Shown here piece after piece: positions 22,563-31,839 of a DNA stretch of 64,000 nt. How positions within the stretch are numbered: the first letter of the stretch is position 1; every line of letters starts with the position of its first letter. The notes under the pieces are model-generated. The model worked only from the letters and a program-made list of their open reading frames with translations. It did no database searches and was not told the DNA's origin. The stretch spans positions 211,075 to 275,074 of the forward strand of contig CANTFK010000989.1 of the NCBI GenBank assembly GCA_947646735.1. Reading direction: 5' to 3'. The translations under genes were made by a program, and so were the position numbers. This stretch comes from Peronospora farinosa (Eukaryota; Oomycota; Peronosporomycetes; Peronosporales; Peronosporaceae).

Positions 22563-23738
22563 TCAATTCAGTAATGGCTTCGATTCATTGGCTACATGTC
22601 CAAGCACTTGATCCGCTGACAGTCGACGATTTGGGTCTTTTTCCAATAACCCACAAATGAGCTCTTTTGTCTTAATTGGAACATTGGTCCATACAGGACT
22701 TAAAAAAGACAAGGACTCGGTCTTGACACGTTCTAAAATTTCATCTTCACTTGAGCGGCCCGTGAGGTCAAAAGGATGACGACCTGATATGAGAATGTAC
22801 AAAATGCATCCAAGTGCCCACATGTCCATTGCAGGCGTCATTTCCTGGTATTCAAGAACTTCCGGAGACCAGTAGCATCGAGTTCCTGACAAGGTCGTCG
22901 TCGTCGTATCGAAGTTCTCGGGCTGCGATTTTCGTGAGACGGAGCCAAAGTCGATAATTTTGAGCTTGATATCTTCCCAATCACGTTTGAAATGGCTTTT
23001 GCTGTCACAATCCACGAGTGTCATGACGTTCTCAGGTTTCAGATCACCGTGAATGACATCAGCTTCGTGCATGAATTGCAACGCACTCGCTAACTGCGAC
23101 ACGAGTTGCAATGACTGCGTCGAATCCAGCGTGTGATGCTTGGTAATGAATGAATGAAGAGAAATGCCGGGCACATATTCCAATACAATGTAGTGGAAGT
23201 CATTGTGGTAATACGAGCCTTTGTAGCCTACAATATTCTCATGGCCACCCGCGCGCTCGAGACACTCCAATGCTTGTTGTTCACGCTGCACCTCTTCGTA
23301 ATTCCCTTCAATGTCCTGGACCATTTTTACTGCCGCTACATGTCCAGTTTCCTTGTGTACACACTGCATCACTACCCCAAAAGAGCCACTGCCCAGTATC
23401 CTTTTTGTTTCATACTCAGTGTCAAAGTAGACTGAGACACTATTGCTGGTGGTATTGCCATCGACGAGTACATCGTCCTCTCCATCTTGTTTTTCTTCTT
23501 GTTCAAGCACTTCGCACAGCGTCTCACTTCCTCCAATAACAGTCAAAGCAGCCACTGCCGATCCAGCAATCAGCAACTCTCGTGTGTTCCAATTGTCCCC
23601 GTTTCCCTTGAATTGACGCAACGGTTGTTCACAAAAATCCACGGTAGTTCTCAACTTCATATTGTCATTGCTTGCAAGTGCAAGTGTTCGCATGCCGGTG
23701 TTGGCAATTCGTTGAATTCGACTAATTGCAAGCATCAT
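22563..23738 (-). CDS. Ser/Thr protein kinase with hydrophobic N-terminal anchor
   Basis: Single-exon frame of 391 residues. Residues 1-50 are basic and hydroxylated with no acidic residue before Asp24, like a mitochondrial presequence. Residues about 55-70 (LLIAGSAVAALTVIGG) form a possible membrane segment. The kinase domain fills about 108-385: glycine loop LGSGSFGVV (115-123), Lys138 in AAVKMV, catalytic loop HGDLKPEN (230-237), DFGS (263-266), SPE in the activation segment, DMWALGCILYILISGRHPF, and RRLSADQVL near the end. All essential catalytic residues are present, but the HRD arginine is Gly (HGD), so it is a non-RD kinase that should not need activation-loop phosphorylation. The overall look is CAMK/AGC-like. 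It is divergently transcribed from the WD40-like gene at 24136. Confidence 0.88.
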   Translation of the reverse strand: MMLAISRIQRIANTGMRTLALASNDNMKLRTTVDFCEQPLRQFKGNGDNWNTRELLIAGSAVAALTVIGGSETLCEVLEQEEKQDGEDDVLVDGNTTSNSVSVYFDTEYETKRILGSGSFGVVMQCVHKETGHVAAVKMVQDIEGNYEEVQREQQALECLERAGGHENIVGYKGSYYHNDFHYIVLEYVPGISLHSFITKHHTLDSTQSLQLVSQLASALQFMHEADVIHGDLKPENVMTLVDCDSKSHFKRDWEDIKLKIIDFGSVSRKSQPENFDTTTTTLSGTRCYWSPEVLEYQEMTPAMDMWALGCILYILISGRHPFDLTGRSSEDEILERVKTESLSFLSPVWTNVPIKTKELICGLLEKDPNRRLSADQVLGHVANESKPLLN

Positions 23739-24135
23739 CTGTCAAAAGGGTGTCGGTTTTAGATAAAAGCAGACTGATGTCAACACGTTCGTTGCGTGGT
23801 TTTCAACTTGTGGCTTTGCTTGCAATTTCACCTTTGACTTGTCCTCTTTACCTACCGAAAAAGAGTCTTCACTTGTTTTTAGTGTGACTGTGAAATGCAG
23901 TAACGTATTGTCTCGTAGAATGACTTTGATTACAGTACCACTTTGTTTCGTCCCTTTTGTACGTAACGGCTGATTATATGGAAACTACTATGAGACGTGC
24001 ATCTCTATTACTAAATCAAAAAGAGCCATTTGTGTAAGTAACAATAAATAATGGATAGAGATGGATAGAATTTATCATATTCCACTTTTGTCATTATCGA
24101 ATGATGGAGGTAAAATAGATGGGAAAGATTTCTAA
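23739..24135. other. Divergent promoter region
   Basis: Spacer of 397 bases between the kinase (minus) and WD40-like (plus) genes, so it should carry both promoters. It contains an imperfect repeat of ATGGATAGA (24051-24069 and 24136-24145). Confidence 0.4.
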
Positions 24136-25374
24136 ATGGATAGAAAGAGCACAGCGTGCCACTCTTGCGAGGGAGTCACCAAGTCCATTATGGACAATAA
24201 TGACGTCGAATGGCGGGTTTGGTCGGCGAGATTACAGGGTTTTCGTCCATTTCCGACATGGAATGGAACGATCAGTGCACCTCTAAAAACTAATCAAAAA
24301 CTTTGTAGTCTTCTTACCGTCAATGGTGAGCTCGTAATACTACAAACCGTTGAAAATGACGATAAAATGGAGTTATTTGTGCGTGTTGTAAAGGTTCTTC
24401 TACCCACAATCGAGAACTTTGTGAGCTTTTGTCAATGTTGGGCAAAGGATGGATCATTTATTGCGACGGCACATGATAACAACGTGGTGTTGTATTCAAG
24501 TGACGATTTTCATGTGCTGCAGAGAGTGAACGTGTGCTATGTCGTGATATCTATGGACCTTGTAAAGGTGGAGACTCAAGACACGACAAGAAGAGACGAT
24601 CGAGAGTTTCTTTTGCTGGTTGGCACAGCTTTTGGGGCTTTCTTGTACACGATCTTGTTGGACAGGGAGAGAGATAATGTAGAAAATGGTACAAGGGACT
24701 TGACATTGACGCCAGTAGCAAAAGTGCACGAGGGGGTTGCCGTGTGCATGGTCAAGTTCTCGAGTGATGGCTACACTGCTGCAATTGGAACCATGGATGG
24801 CCGATTGTTCTTGCGGAGATTGGATTCTCATAGTCATGACACTCTTGCCATATTCGGGACTGTCGTATTATCACGAGTGTTGCAAGCTCCACGGATCACG
24901 GGCTTGTCCTTTTCAATGTGCTCTACGAAACTCGTGGTAGCAACAAGAAAAGGCTACGTCTACGTGTTTACCTGTGCATCGAAAGTAGAGCCATGGCGGT
25001 CGCTACCAAGTTGCGTTCATCTCAGCGCGAACCCGAACGCACGTGGTGTACTTGGCACAAACAAAACAGCCTCTACGGTTCAGACGCTAGTGTCGTGCTG
25101 GGGGCCCGTCTTCGTAGTGTGCTCACGGACCCACACATCACGGCTTGAAATGTACGATTTCGTGTCTGGCAGTCTGTTGCACTCACTGCAGCTTGCACCA
25201 GTAAAATCCGTCTCCTCTGCGACGTTATGCCAGTGGGTGGATCAGCAACTTGTTACAGGTATTTGCAGCATGCAAATAAACGACGATGGACGCTCGCGGT
25301 TGCTGTGCCACGACTCGAGCGCCAACGTTGCTGTTGTGGAATGGCCATTTCTAGACGTCATTGAACGACGGTAG
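24136..25374 (+). CDS. WD40-like beta-propeller protein, family unknown
   Basis: Single-exon frame of 412 residues. Repeated blade-like patterns are visible although WD dipeptides are mostly lost: CQCWAKDGSFIATAHDNNVV, then CMVKFSSDGYTAAIGTMDG and GLSFSMCSTKLVVATRKG, each an inner strand followed by a Gly/Ser turn and hydrophobic strand. This is the usual degenerate WD40 texture, and about six or seven blades would fit the length. Such proteins are scaffolds, and no partner can be named from the sequence. The stop is TAG at 25372-25374. No signal peptide or membrane segment is seen. Confidence 0.6.
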   Translation: MDRKSTACHSCEGVTKSIMDNNDVEWRVWSARLQGFRPFPTWNGTISAPLKTNQKLCSLLTVNGELVILQTVENDDKMELFVRVVKVLLPTIENFVSFCQCWAKDGSFIATAHDNNVVLYSSDDFHVLQRVNVCYVVISMDLVKVETQDTTRRDDREFLLLVGTAFGAFLYTILLDRERDNVENGTRDLTLTPVAKVHEGVAVCMVKFSSDGYTAAIGTMDGRLFLRRLDSHSHDTLAIFGTVVLSRVLQAPRITGLSFSMCSTKLVVATRKGYVYVFTCASKVEPWRSLPSCVHLSANPNARGVLGTNKTASTVQTLVSCWGPVFVVCSRTHTSRLEMYDFVSGSLLHSLQLAPVKSVSSATLCQWVDQQLVTGICSMQINDDGRSRLLCHDSSANVAVVEWPFLDVIERR

Positions 25375-26969
25375 ATGACTCAAAAGAATCGACTGGCGGA
25401 CTTGAATGTTTTTGACTTTTCTTCGTTTCCACAAAATGCAACGCTTCTATAGGACCATGCGGTACATCTGCGCTGCCGATAATCTCAGCTATAAGGTCCT
25501 GTCGCGGGTTATAAGCTTCTGGCTACCAAAATGGAAACCTTACAAGTCGTATGAACTTGTCGGAGACGCTGAGCGGCATCAATTTGGCCGAACTAAACAC
25601 CACCATAAAGTTTGTGAAGTGAAACTGTTTACAAGACAGCAGCTTGCTTGATCTGATTTTGCGCGCTGTCGTATGTCACGACCATTCACGTTTTTTCGTA
25701 TTGTTTTGCAGTGGTCGGCACTGAATGCGATGCCGCGATGTAAGGACGGACATTATTTGTTCTCGCAAAAGTGTTCACACCTGCATCATCCAAATACATT
25801 CCAGTGCTTGGAATGCGCCGCCATTCGGTGAATGCTAGCAAAACCAAGATAGCTTTCGCTACCCACGAAAGACTTTACAGCAACGCCGACATTGCTACTC
25901 TCGTCGTCTGCTCACCTCCTCCTTCATTTCCCACGTCGTCGGTCTTTTTTGAACTGTCGCTCCTTCTGGTCGCAATTTTCTTGATGCGTGCTTGCTCATC
26001 GTCCCGATATTTAGCTACGTCGCGCCGGTGCGTCCGTCCGTTGACCAGCTTCCTCAGCAATCAGACTGCGCCGACTTTACTGATGGATGCAAGCTGCACC
26101 TGTTACATCAAAATCACGACAAAACTGCAGCTGGAGATGAAGTTTGGAATGGAACATACGGTGGAAGTATCGGCTACTGTAAAGCTGCTGAGTTCGGAGA
26201 ACTGCAGTGGTGTGGAGAGTATTTGGCGTTGCGACGTCCAAATCGTGATGTTGGACACTCGTCGTATTGGAAACATTGGAGGAAATTTCAGGACATATTG
26301 GTATATGATATGCCGCCACCTTGTAGTTTGTTCTTTGTGGTGCGAGTGCTGCAGATATTGGAGGTGGTGGCCAATTTGTGCTTGCTTGACTCTTGTTCCC
26401 TGGACGGGGACACTGCAGACGTTGAAGCTTGTGCAGTACAGTGACGGAGACAAGCTTGACATTGTAAGATATGCAGGTCGAAGAATTGATGTCCATATGG
26501 GAGGACATAAGCTCGTCGCCGCGTGCAAACGACGCTCGCACAACTAAGTGAATGTAACTGATTGCCACTTTGTGCTACATTACGGGTTTTCTCGCTCGTT
26601 TATGACTGCATAGCTGGACGTCGCCTTGAACAATCAAGTAGACGAAAGCTGCCTCAAGTTAGTGATAGTCAACGAGTGGCCGGGCCCTCGCGGGGTGACG
26701 AATCTTGTACCTCGAAGGACGACACTATGTCTTTACGTCGATCTTCTCTAGAACTGACCTGATCATGGATTCCAACCAGTGCGATATTACGTCAAGTCGC
26801 TGTTCTTGAAGTGGCAGTAATCACGGCCATGAACCAAATTGATGACAAAGTTTTACTTCGTGTCCACACAAAACTCGCCATACGAAACCGTCATTGCAAA
26901 CATCTTCCATCAGCACGCTTCCTCAACCCCCACATTCATCATTTCGCTTCAACTTACACGACCAAAAGC
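25375..26969. other. Ambiguous region with overlapping long frames on both strands
   Basis: No gene could be settled between the WD40-like gene and the 3' end of the PI3-kinase gene. Long overlapping frames occur on both strands around 25771-26568 (plus 25771-26547, plus 25992-26444, minus 26077-26568 and 26103-26543). None shows a domain, and the frames share the same DNA. The plus frame ending at 26547 has the most protein-like segments (HTVEVSATVKLLSSENC, KLDIVRYAGRRIDVHMGG) and is given separately at low confidence. The flanks 25375-25770 and 26570-26969 show nothing. Confidence 0.4.
25771..26547 (+). CDS. Possible hypothetical protein
   Basis: An open frame of 258 codons, long for chance at this composition. 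It has a hydrophobic segment FFELSLLLVAIFLMRACSS at about residues 58-76 and a beta-like region with several Cys from about residue 105. Initiation, introns and family are all unclear. Frames of about 150-163 codons overlap it on both strands, which argues that the long openness is partly compositional. I keep it because HTVEVSATVKLLSSE and DGDKLDIVRYAG read as ordinary protein. It could equally be a decayed gene. Confidence 0.25.
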   Translation: MFTPASSKYIPVLGMRRHSVNASKTKIAFATHERLYSNADIATLVVCSPPPSFPTSSVFFELSLLLVAIFLMRACSSSRYLATSRRCVRPLTSFLSNQTAPTLLMDASCTCYIKITTKLQLEMKFGMEHTVEVSATVKLLSSENCSGVESIWRCDVQIVMLDTRRIGNIGGNFRTYWYMICRHLVVCSLWCECCRYWRWWPICACLTLVPWTGTLQTLKLVQYSDGDKLDIVRYAGRRIDVHMGGHKLVAACKRRSHN

Positions 26970-29900
26970 TTATCGCTCCGGCCCACCCCACACGTACTTA
27001 TAAATAGACGAAGCACCACTGGTGAGTGAGCTCGCGACGGTGGAAACTGTTGCTTCGACAGCTTCGACGCCAATCTTGACGGACGAGCCAACAGATGTCA
27101 TACCTTTCGACACCGTCTTCTCATTCGAATGGGCATGCACAAAGTCACTAAGCTTCAAGCCGATTCGTTCGTTCAGCTTGCCTTCCATCCGCAACATCAG
27201 CGCTGTCGCTGCCTCATCGTCCGATTGACCTGGAAGAAATCGTTCGATTACAAAGGCCTCGAGGTCACTCTGGGTGTAGTTCACTCCAAAGTCCGTTATC
27301 TCCGGAAGTGCCTTCACTACCAACGTGAGCATGATCATAAACAAACTCACGTGCCGCCTCAAACAGTTGAACGCAACGACACACAGCTGCTTGAACTGCT
27401 CAAATTGCTGTGTCTGCGTGCCTCCAAGAGCCTCAATCATGTAGTGGTCCAATCTCATCGGCGGCTGCAGCGGCTTGGGGTCCTTCCCCAGTATAAAACC
27501 GTAGTCGATGTGGAATAAGATGCCGTCTTTTGTGAGCATGACATTGTCTGCGTGGCGGTCACCCACACCCAACAAGAAAGTGATTACAGTGTATGCGGCA
27601 AGGCTCTCCCTGAAAGAGGAAGAGATGTCGCTGAGTGTGCGATGGCCATTATAATGGTGCAAGAAATTCATGATTGTACCGTGATCTCGAATAATGGAAT
27701 ACAGCGTGTGCGCATTCTCGACGATCTCAATGAGCCCGTCAAAACTGCTCGTCGGAAGCACACGATACGTCACTAGCGGAATATCCAGTCGTGTCTCCTG
27801 CTTTAAAATCAAGTACATGACGTTGATGATGTTCTGAACAATCGAGTCTTTTCGAAGATCATCCCGCTTGTACATAAGGCGATAGTGAGGCAGCTTCTGA
27901 GTACGACAACTCCATGTATTCCGCTGAGATTCGGCATTAGCATCCGCAAAGTACTCAGCCTCCTCTTCCTCGCGATTGACGTCCGTGCACGTGATGATCA
28001 TGGGTGCCTCTGCACTTCGTTTTATCTCGATCTTTTTGTAGTCAATGCCGCAAACCTTGACCTGCGGATCGACAGGCAGTCGTAAGAGTGGCCATAATTG
28101 CCCTCCATCCCTTCTTGCTTGACTGGAGTCGCTAAGCTTTTTGTCATCGGTCGACGTTGGCAGGGATGATTTCTCGATCGATGCTTGCAAGATTTGACGC
28201 GCATCCTCGACAGGAATGCGTGGTGGGATCTTCCACAGTAAGTCCACCAGTTCCTGACCCCGAAGCAGCTGCTCCGCAATGTCATCACTGGCAAACTTCC
28301 GTAACTCTACCAGGCGGCCAGTTGACGACTTGTCCTTGAACTGCACCAGCGTGAGAAGTAGCCGCTGCTTCATGCCATCAAACTTGCGGCGACAACTTGA
28401 ATCTTCTGCCATGATCGTAAGTCCCCAGTATAAATCGTAGCAGAAGCGAATATCACACTGAGCTTGACGGATCAGTGCCTGCCCTAGCTTGCTGCCAGCA
28501 GCGTTCGACTCTACACTGAGGCTGTGCAGAAGCACCTGCAAGTAACTCCACCATTCATTCTCGGTAGCAGTCTTCAGCAATGCCTTAATCGCCATCGCGC
28601 GCAGTCGATGGTTGCAAATGGTCTCGTCCGCAAGAATTTCCAATGCGTCGACACTACCAATGTGTGGCTTGCACAGACGCGAGCACATCGTCAGCATACA
28701 TGTATGCTTACGCTCCTGACGTAACAATTCCATCACTTCGTCCACCAACTGCATGTTTGTTTCGTGCCTTTGTCGAGCACTGATAGGACTATCAATGTCA
28801 CTCTCAGTCAGGTCTGTAACATGGTGCTCTGTCTCATTCTCGCCCGAGAAGTCAACAGCTTTCACGAGCTGCAATAGCCACTTTGTGTGACCAGCAAGGA
28901 ACGAACGGTTAATGATCAACATTTTTTTCTCTCTCTCAGACAAGCGATGCGTTGGCAAATAGTACTGTATCTGGCGGAACATGGACAAACACATGATAGT
29001 TGCGCGGTGCCATTTCCGACACACTTGGCCTAAAGTCCGTAATTCCTGCAGATCAAACTCGCACAATTCAAACACCTTGACTGTGATGTAGTGGTGTCGT
29101 CGCTGTTGCAGTGCACACGCGCAGTCGTCACAAACGCGTTGCATGACACTGCTATCCTGGACGTCCATCGATCTGTGCGAGCTTGTCGCATTTGATGCCC
29201 CAATACTCGTCAGAGATGACGATGCACTCCCAGATCTAGTCCGATTCGGCGTAAATTTACTGATCACGTTATTTTCTTGCAGCCTCTGGACATCCTTCAA
29301 AAACTTTTCCTGTTGTTCTTCAGGCGTCGATCTCAGCGACACCGTATTCATAAACGATTGCGAGTGTCTAATTGTCCTGCTGCGACTCATATTCATCCCC
29401 GCCGCTGCGTTTGGACTCGAATACGACGTCAAATACCAGCTGATATTACCAATCAAATCACTAGCATTTGTCGTCAATGAATTATAAGCCGGCGATACTG
29501 GTGTCACCTCGTAATCTCCAGGAATCACCACACGTTGACTTGAACAGACCGAGCAAAAGATGCGTCCACAGGCACGACAATGATGTTTACGAACCAGGAG
29601 CGAGAACGCCGTGTGACACTTGAAACAGGCAAATACTGCATCATCTTGTACCCATGAAGATAATCTTCTAGGCTGTACAAACCTGTACATGTCCTGCCCT
29701 AAATGCCCATCGTCTCCATTGGCCCAATCTTCGTACTCTGTGCTACTGTTCATGTCCATGTATAGACCTGCTCTTGCATCCTCTTCACTCTCTTCCAGTA
29801 TATCTTCACTGCCTTCATATACTGAATCCAACATGTTATTACCATAAGCAGGAGAGCCCTTATCTTTGTCATCTTGAACAGTCTCTGGCTGTAAGAATCG

Positions 29901-30050
29901 TCGATTCTGCTGGTCTGGAGCTCTAGTAAAACAAGTATTAGATCCTGAAGGTTTACGTCGACGTTTTTGCTGCTGATGCAAAGAATTACGAGCTTCTAGA
30001 ACCTGTGAGAAGGACAGATCGACGACTGCAGAGGTTTCGTGGCTGTACAT
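26970..30050 (-). CDS. FYVE-domain phosphatidylinositol 3-kinase (class III/Vps34-like catalytic domain)
   Basis: One uninterrupted frame; I choose the ATG at 30050 (MYSHETS...), giving 1026 residues. The 45 residues upstream are Phe/His-rich and look like 5' leader. An N-terminal FYVE finger (about residues 130-310) is split by a roughly 110-residue Ser/Asn-rich insert: WVQDDAVFACFKC, RKHHCRACGRIFCSVC, RVVIPG, then the last Cys pair in RVCDDCACAL. A helical PIK-type region follows. The kinase has LMYKRDDLRKDSIVQNI, PLVTYRVLPTSS, GVGDRHADN, HIDYGFILGKDPKPLQPPM and GGTQTQQFEQFKQLC; the activation loop is class-III-like, so the expected product is PI3P on endosomes. The DFG motif is DYG. FYVE fingers bind PI3P, so the enzyme may bind its own product. 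No C2 domain is seen. It is divergent from the REEP gene. Confidence 0.9.
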   Translation of the reverse strand: MYSHETSAVVDLSFSQVLEARNSLHQQQKRRRKPSGSNTCFTRAPDQQNRRFLQPETVQDDKDKGSPAYGNNMLDSVYEGSEDILEESEEDARAGLYMDMNSSTEYEDWANGDDGHLGQDMYRFVQPRRLSSWVQDDAVFACFKCHTAFSLLVRKHHCRACGRIFCSVCSSQRVVIPGDYEVTPVSPAYNSLTTNASDLIGNISWYLTSYSSPNAAAGMNMSRSRTIRHSQSFMNTVSLRSTPEEQQEKFLKDVQRLQENNVISKFTPNRTRSGSASSSLTSIGASNATSSHRSMDVQDSSVMQRVCDDCACALQQRRHHYITVKVFELCEFDLQELRTLGQVCRKWHRATIMCLSMFRQIQYYLPTHRLSEREKKMLIINRSFLAGHTKWLLQLVKAVDFSGENETEHHVTDLTESDIDSPISARQRHETNMQLVDEVMELLRQERKHTCMLTMCSRLCKPHIGSVDALEILADETICNHRLRAMAIKALLKTATENEWWSYLQVLLHSLSVESNAAGSKLGQALIRQAQCDIRFCYDLYWGLTIMAEDSSCRRKFDGMKQRLLLTLVQFKDKSSTGRLVELRKFASDDIAEQLLRGQELVDLLWKIPPRIPVEDARQILQASIEKSSLPTSTDDKKLSDSSQARRDGGQLWPLLRLPVDPQVKVCGIDYKKIEIKRSAEAPMIITCTDVNREEEEAEYFADANAESQRNTWSCRTQKLPHYRLMYKRDDLRKDSIVQNIINVMYLILKQETRLDIPLVTYRVLPTSSFDGLIEIVENAHTLYSIIRDHGTIMNFLHHYNGHRTLSDISSSFRESLAAYTVITFLLGVGDRHADNVMLTKDGILFHIDYGFILGKDPKPLQPPMRLDHYMIEALGGTQTQQFEQFKQLCVVAFNCLRRHVSLFMIMLTLVVKALPEITDFGVNYTQSDLEAFVIERFLPGQSDDEAATALMLRMEGKLNERIGLKLSDFVHAHSNEKTVSKGMTSVGSSVKIGVEAVEATVSTVASSLTSGASSIYKYVWGGPER

Positions 30051-30746
30051 AACGTGATTCTGACGCTTCCAAAAAGAGTTAAAGATCGTACAAGACACGA
30101 AATGAAAGCGTAGATGATGAAGAAGAAGATAAGATGAAGAGAAGTGAGCGTTATACGCACAGAGACGCAGATAATTCGACCGCAAAGTGACGCACGAGGC
30201 CGCTTGAGTACGTACGTAACTTAAAGCGTTTTATTGCGCGTTCTGAGAAAGTTGATGTTTATTTGGTTCAAGAGGTTTTTTACAATTATAACAATTTAGA
30301 AGAGGAGACGGGAGAAAGTCGGAAGATACACGAGTACAACAGAGTCGTCGTTAGCCCAAAATAACGAAAAACTTACTTCAGAAAAACTTGCCTAAAGTGA
30401 TACCCTTTAGATGTATCAGTTGAGACCAGGTATTAGCTACAATAGCATTACTATAAACCGGTTCTACCGAAATTATATAACAGGTAAAAGAAAAGTATCA
30501 GTTCGAATAGTATCAGTTGTTACGCAAGTATATCTCCTTATCAAACCATCACTCTTGAAGAAGAATGTTTTCAACAAATCAAAACATGTCAATATGGTTG
30601 TGATAAGTTGTGATTGGTACAAAGTCGAGATCCGCAAAAACGAGGGGCCCCAAACAAAAAATGAGGGGGGGGGGGGGGGATTCACTTTCGAAAAAAGCTC
30701 CTAACTGCCAACTGTCATTCCTAAACTCGAGAGAAAAAAAGAAGAC
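30051..30746. other. Divergent promoter region with a poly-G tract
   Basis: About 700 bases between the PI3-kinase (minus) and REEP (plus) genes, mostly AT-rich, and including the PI3-kinase 5' leader. It carries a run of 15 G at 30665-30679, about 70 bases upstream of the REEP start. Confidence 0.45.
30665..30679 (+). repeat. Poly-G homopolymer, 15 nt
   Basis: Uninterrupted run of 15 G on the plus strand, the only such run seen in the window, just upstream of the REEP-like gene. It could form a G-rich structure in the promoter or leader. Its exact length may be a sequencing artefact. Confidence 0.85.
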
Positions 30747-31339
30747 ATGGACATGTTAATGGAGTACAAGGAGAAGATCTCGGCCAAGTTGGAACGATAT
30801 GATAAGGTCGTGGAACTGGAGAAGCAAACGGGCGTCGACAAGTTCTACATCTTTTGCGTGTTTGCAGTGCTTACGGGTGTCCTGCTGTTCGTAGCGGGTG
30901 GTGAGGAACTGGTGGTGGGCCTTGTGGGCTTTATCTACCCGGCTTACGTGTCGTTTAAGGCCATTAACACGCCCGGTACGGTTGATGACACGCAGTGGCT
31001 TACGTACTGGGTCGTCTACGCCTTCTTTAACCTCACAGAGTCCATTACGGACCTGCTGCTGTCCTGGATTCCCTTTTACTTTTTCTTAAAGATCGCGTTC
31101 CTTGTCTGGAGCTACCACCCAAGCACTCAGGTAGACGAAACATGGGTCTATTGCTGTAATTGTAGCTAAGGTCCTAACAGTTTCGCTTTTATTATGTGTT
31201 CTAGGGCTCGAAAGTGATTTACAACTCGCTGATTAAGCCGTACGTGGCTCCGCACGTGGGTCAAATTGATTCGGCTCTCAAACGTGGTGAGGATGCTGCC
31301 AAGAACGTAGCTGCCAAGCTCCAGGAGAAGAGCCAATAA
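30747..31339 (+). CDS. REEP/DP1/Yop1 (TB2/DP1/HVA22) ER-shaping membrane protein
   Basis: Exons 30747-31130 and 31205-31339 flank a 74-nt intron (GTAGAC...TTCTAG). The phase closes to 172 residues, the normal size. The family bends tubular ER membrane by hairpin insertion. Visible: an amphipathic N-terminal helix, a hydrophobic hairpin FYIFCVFAVLTGVLLFVAG, then the signature GFIYPAYVSFKAINTP, WLTYWVVYAFFNLTES, the second hairpin around DLLLSWIPFYFFLKIAFLVW, and HPSTQGSKVIYNSLIKPY spanning the splice. The C-terminus is a charged amphipathic helix. All parts are present and it should be functional. Confidence 0.93.
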
Positions 31340-31839
31340 TGGAGTTTTGGGGAGGTGGAAACAAGAGCTAACAGCATCGATGCTGCAGTAGTGAAGTTGG
31401 GATGTGTTTACGTCTGCTCTTGCAGCAGCAATGTGTAAACAGTTTTGGCTGACGAGTGTTTTTGCTGCTAGAGTAGGGGCCAACCTGCTAGGGTTGTTGT
31501 TTTTTTCTTGCAACTGGATAATCCATTTTTACCATGGCAATGAATATACTGTTTTGCTCTGTGGAATCATTGCGAGTAGGAAACACTTTGATGGCATTGA
31601 CCACCTCCTTAATGAGATTGAATACTTGTCCGTTGTGACATGGAGAAAGATCTTTGAAACCACCTGGTCTTTTTTTACACAAGGTTTGTAAAAGGTATTT
31701 ACGTTATTTAAGTGGTTTACAACAGTTTCCCAATTAACAGCTGTCGTGCATCCAGCTGACATTTCTTATTGGCCAATATACTGTTTGGATCAGACATGGA
31801 TTTTACCCAACCCGATTACAGTTGAATCCGACTAAAGCG
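31340..31839. other. Intergenic spacer
   Basis: Spacer of 500 bases between two plus-strand genes. It should hold the REEP 3' UTR and the NAA15 promoter. Short overlapping frames on both strands carry no motif. Confidence 0.4.
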
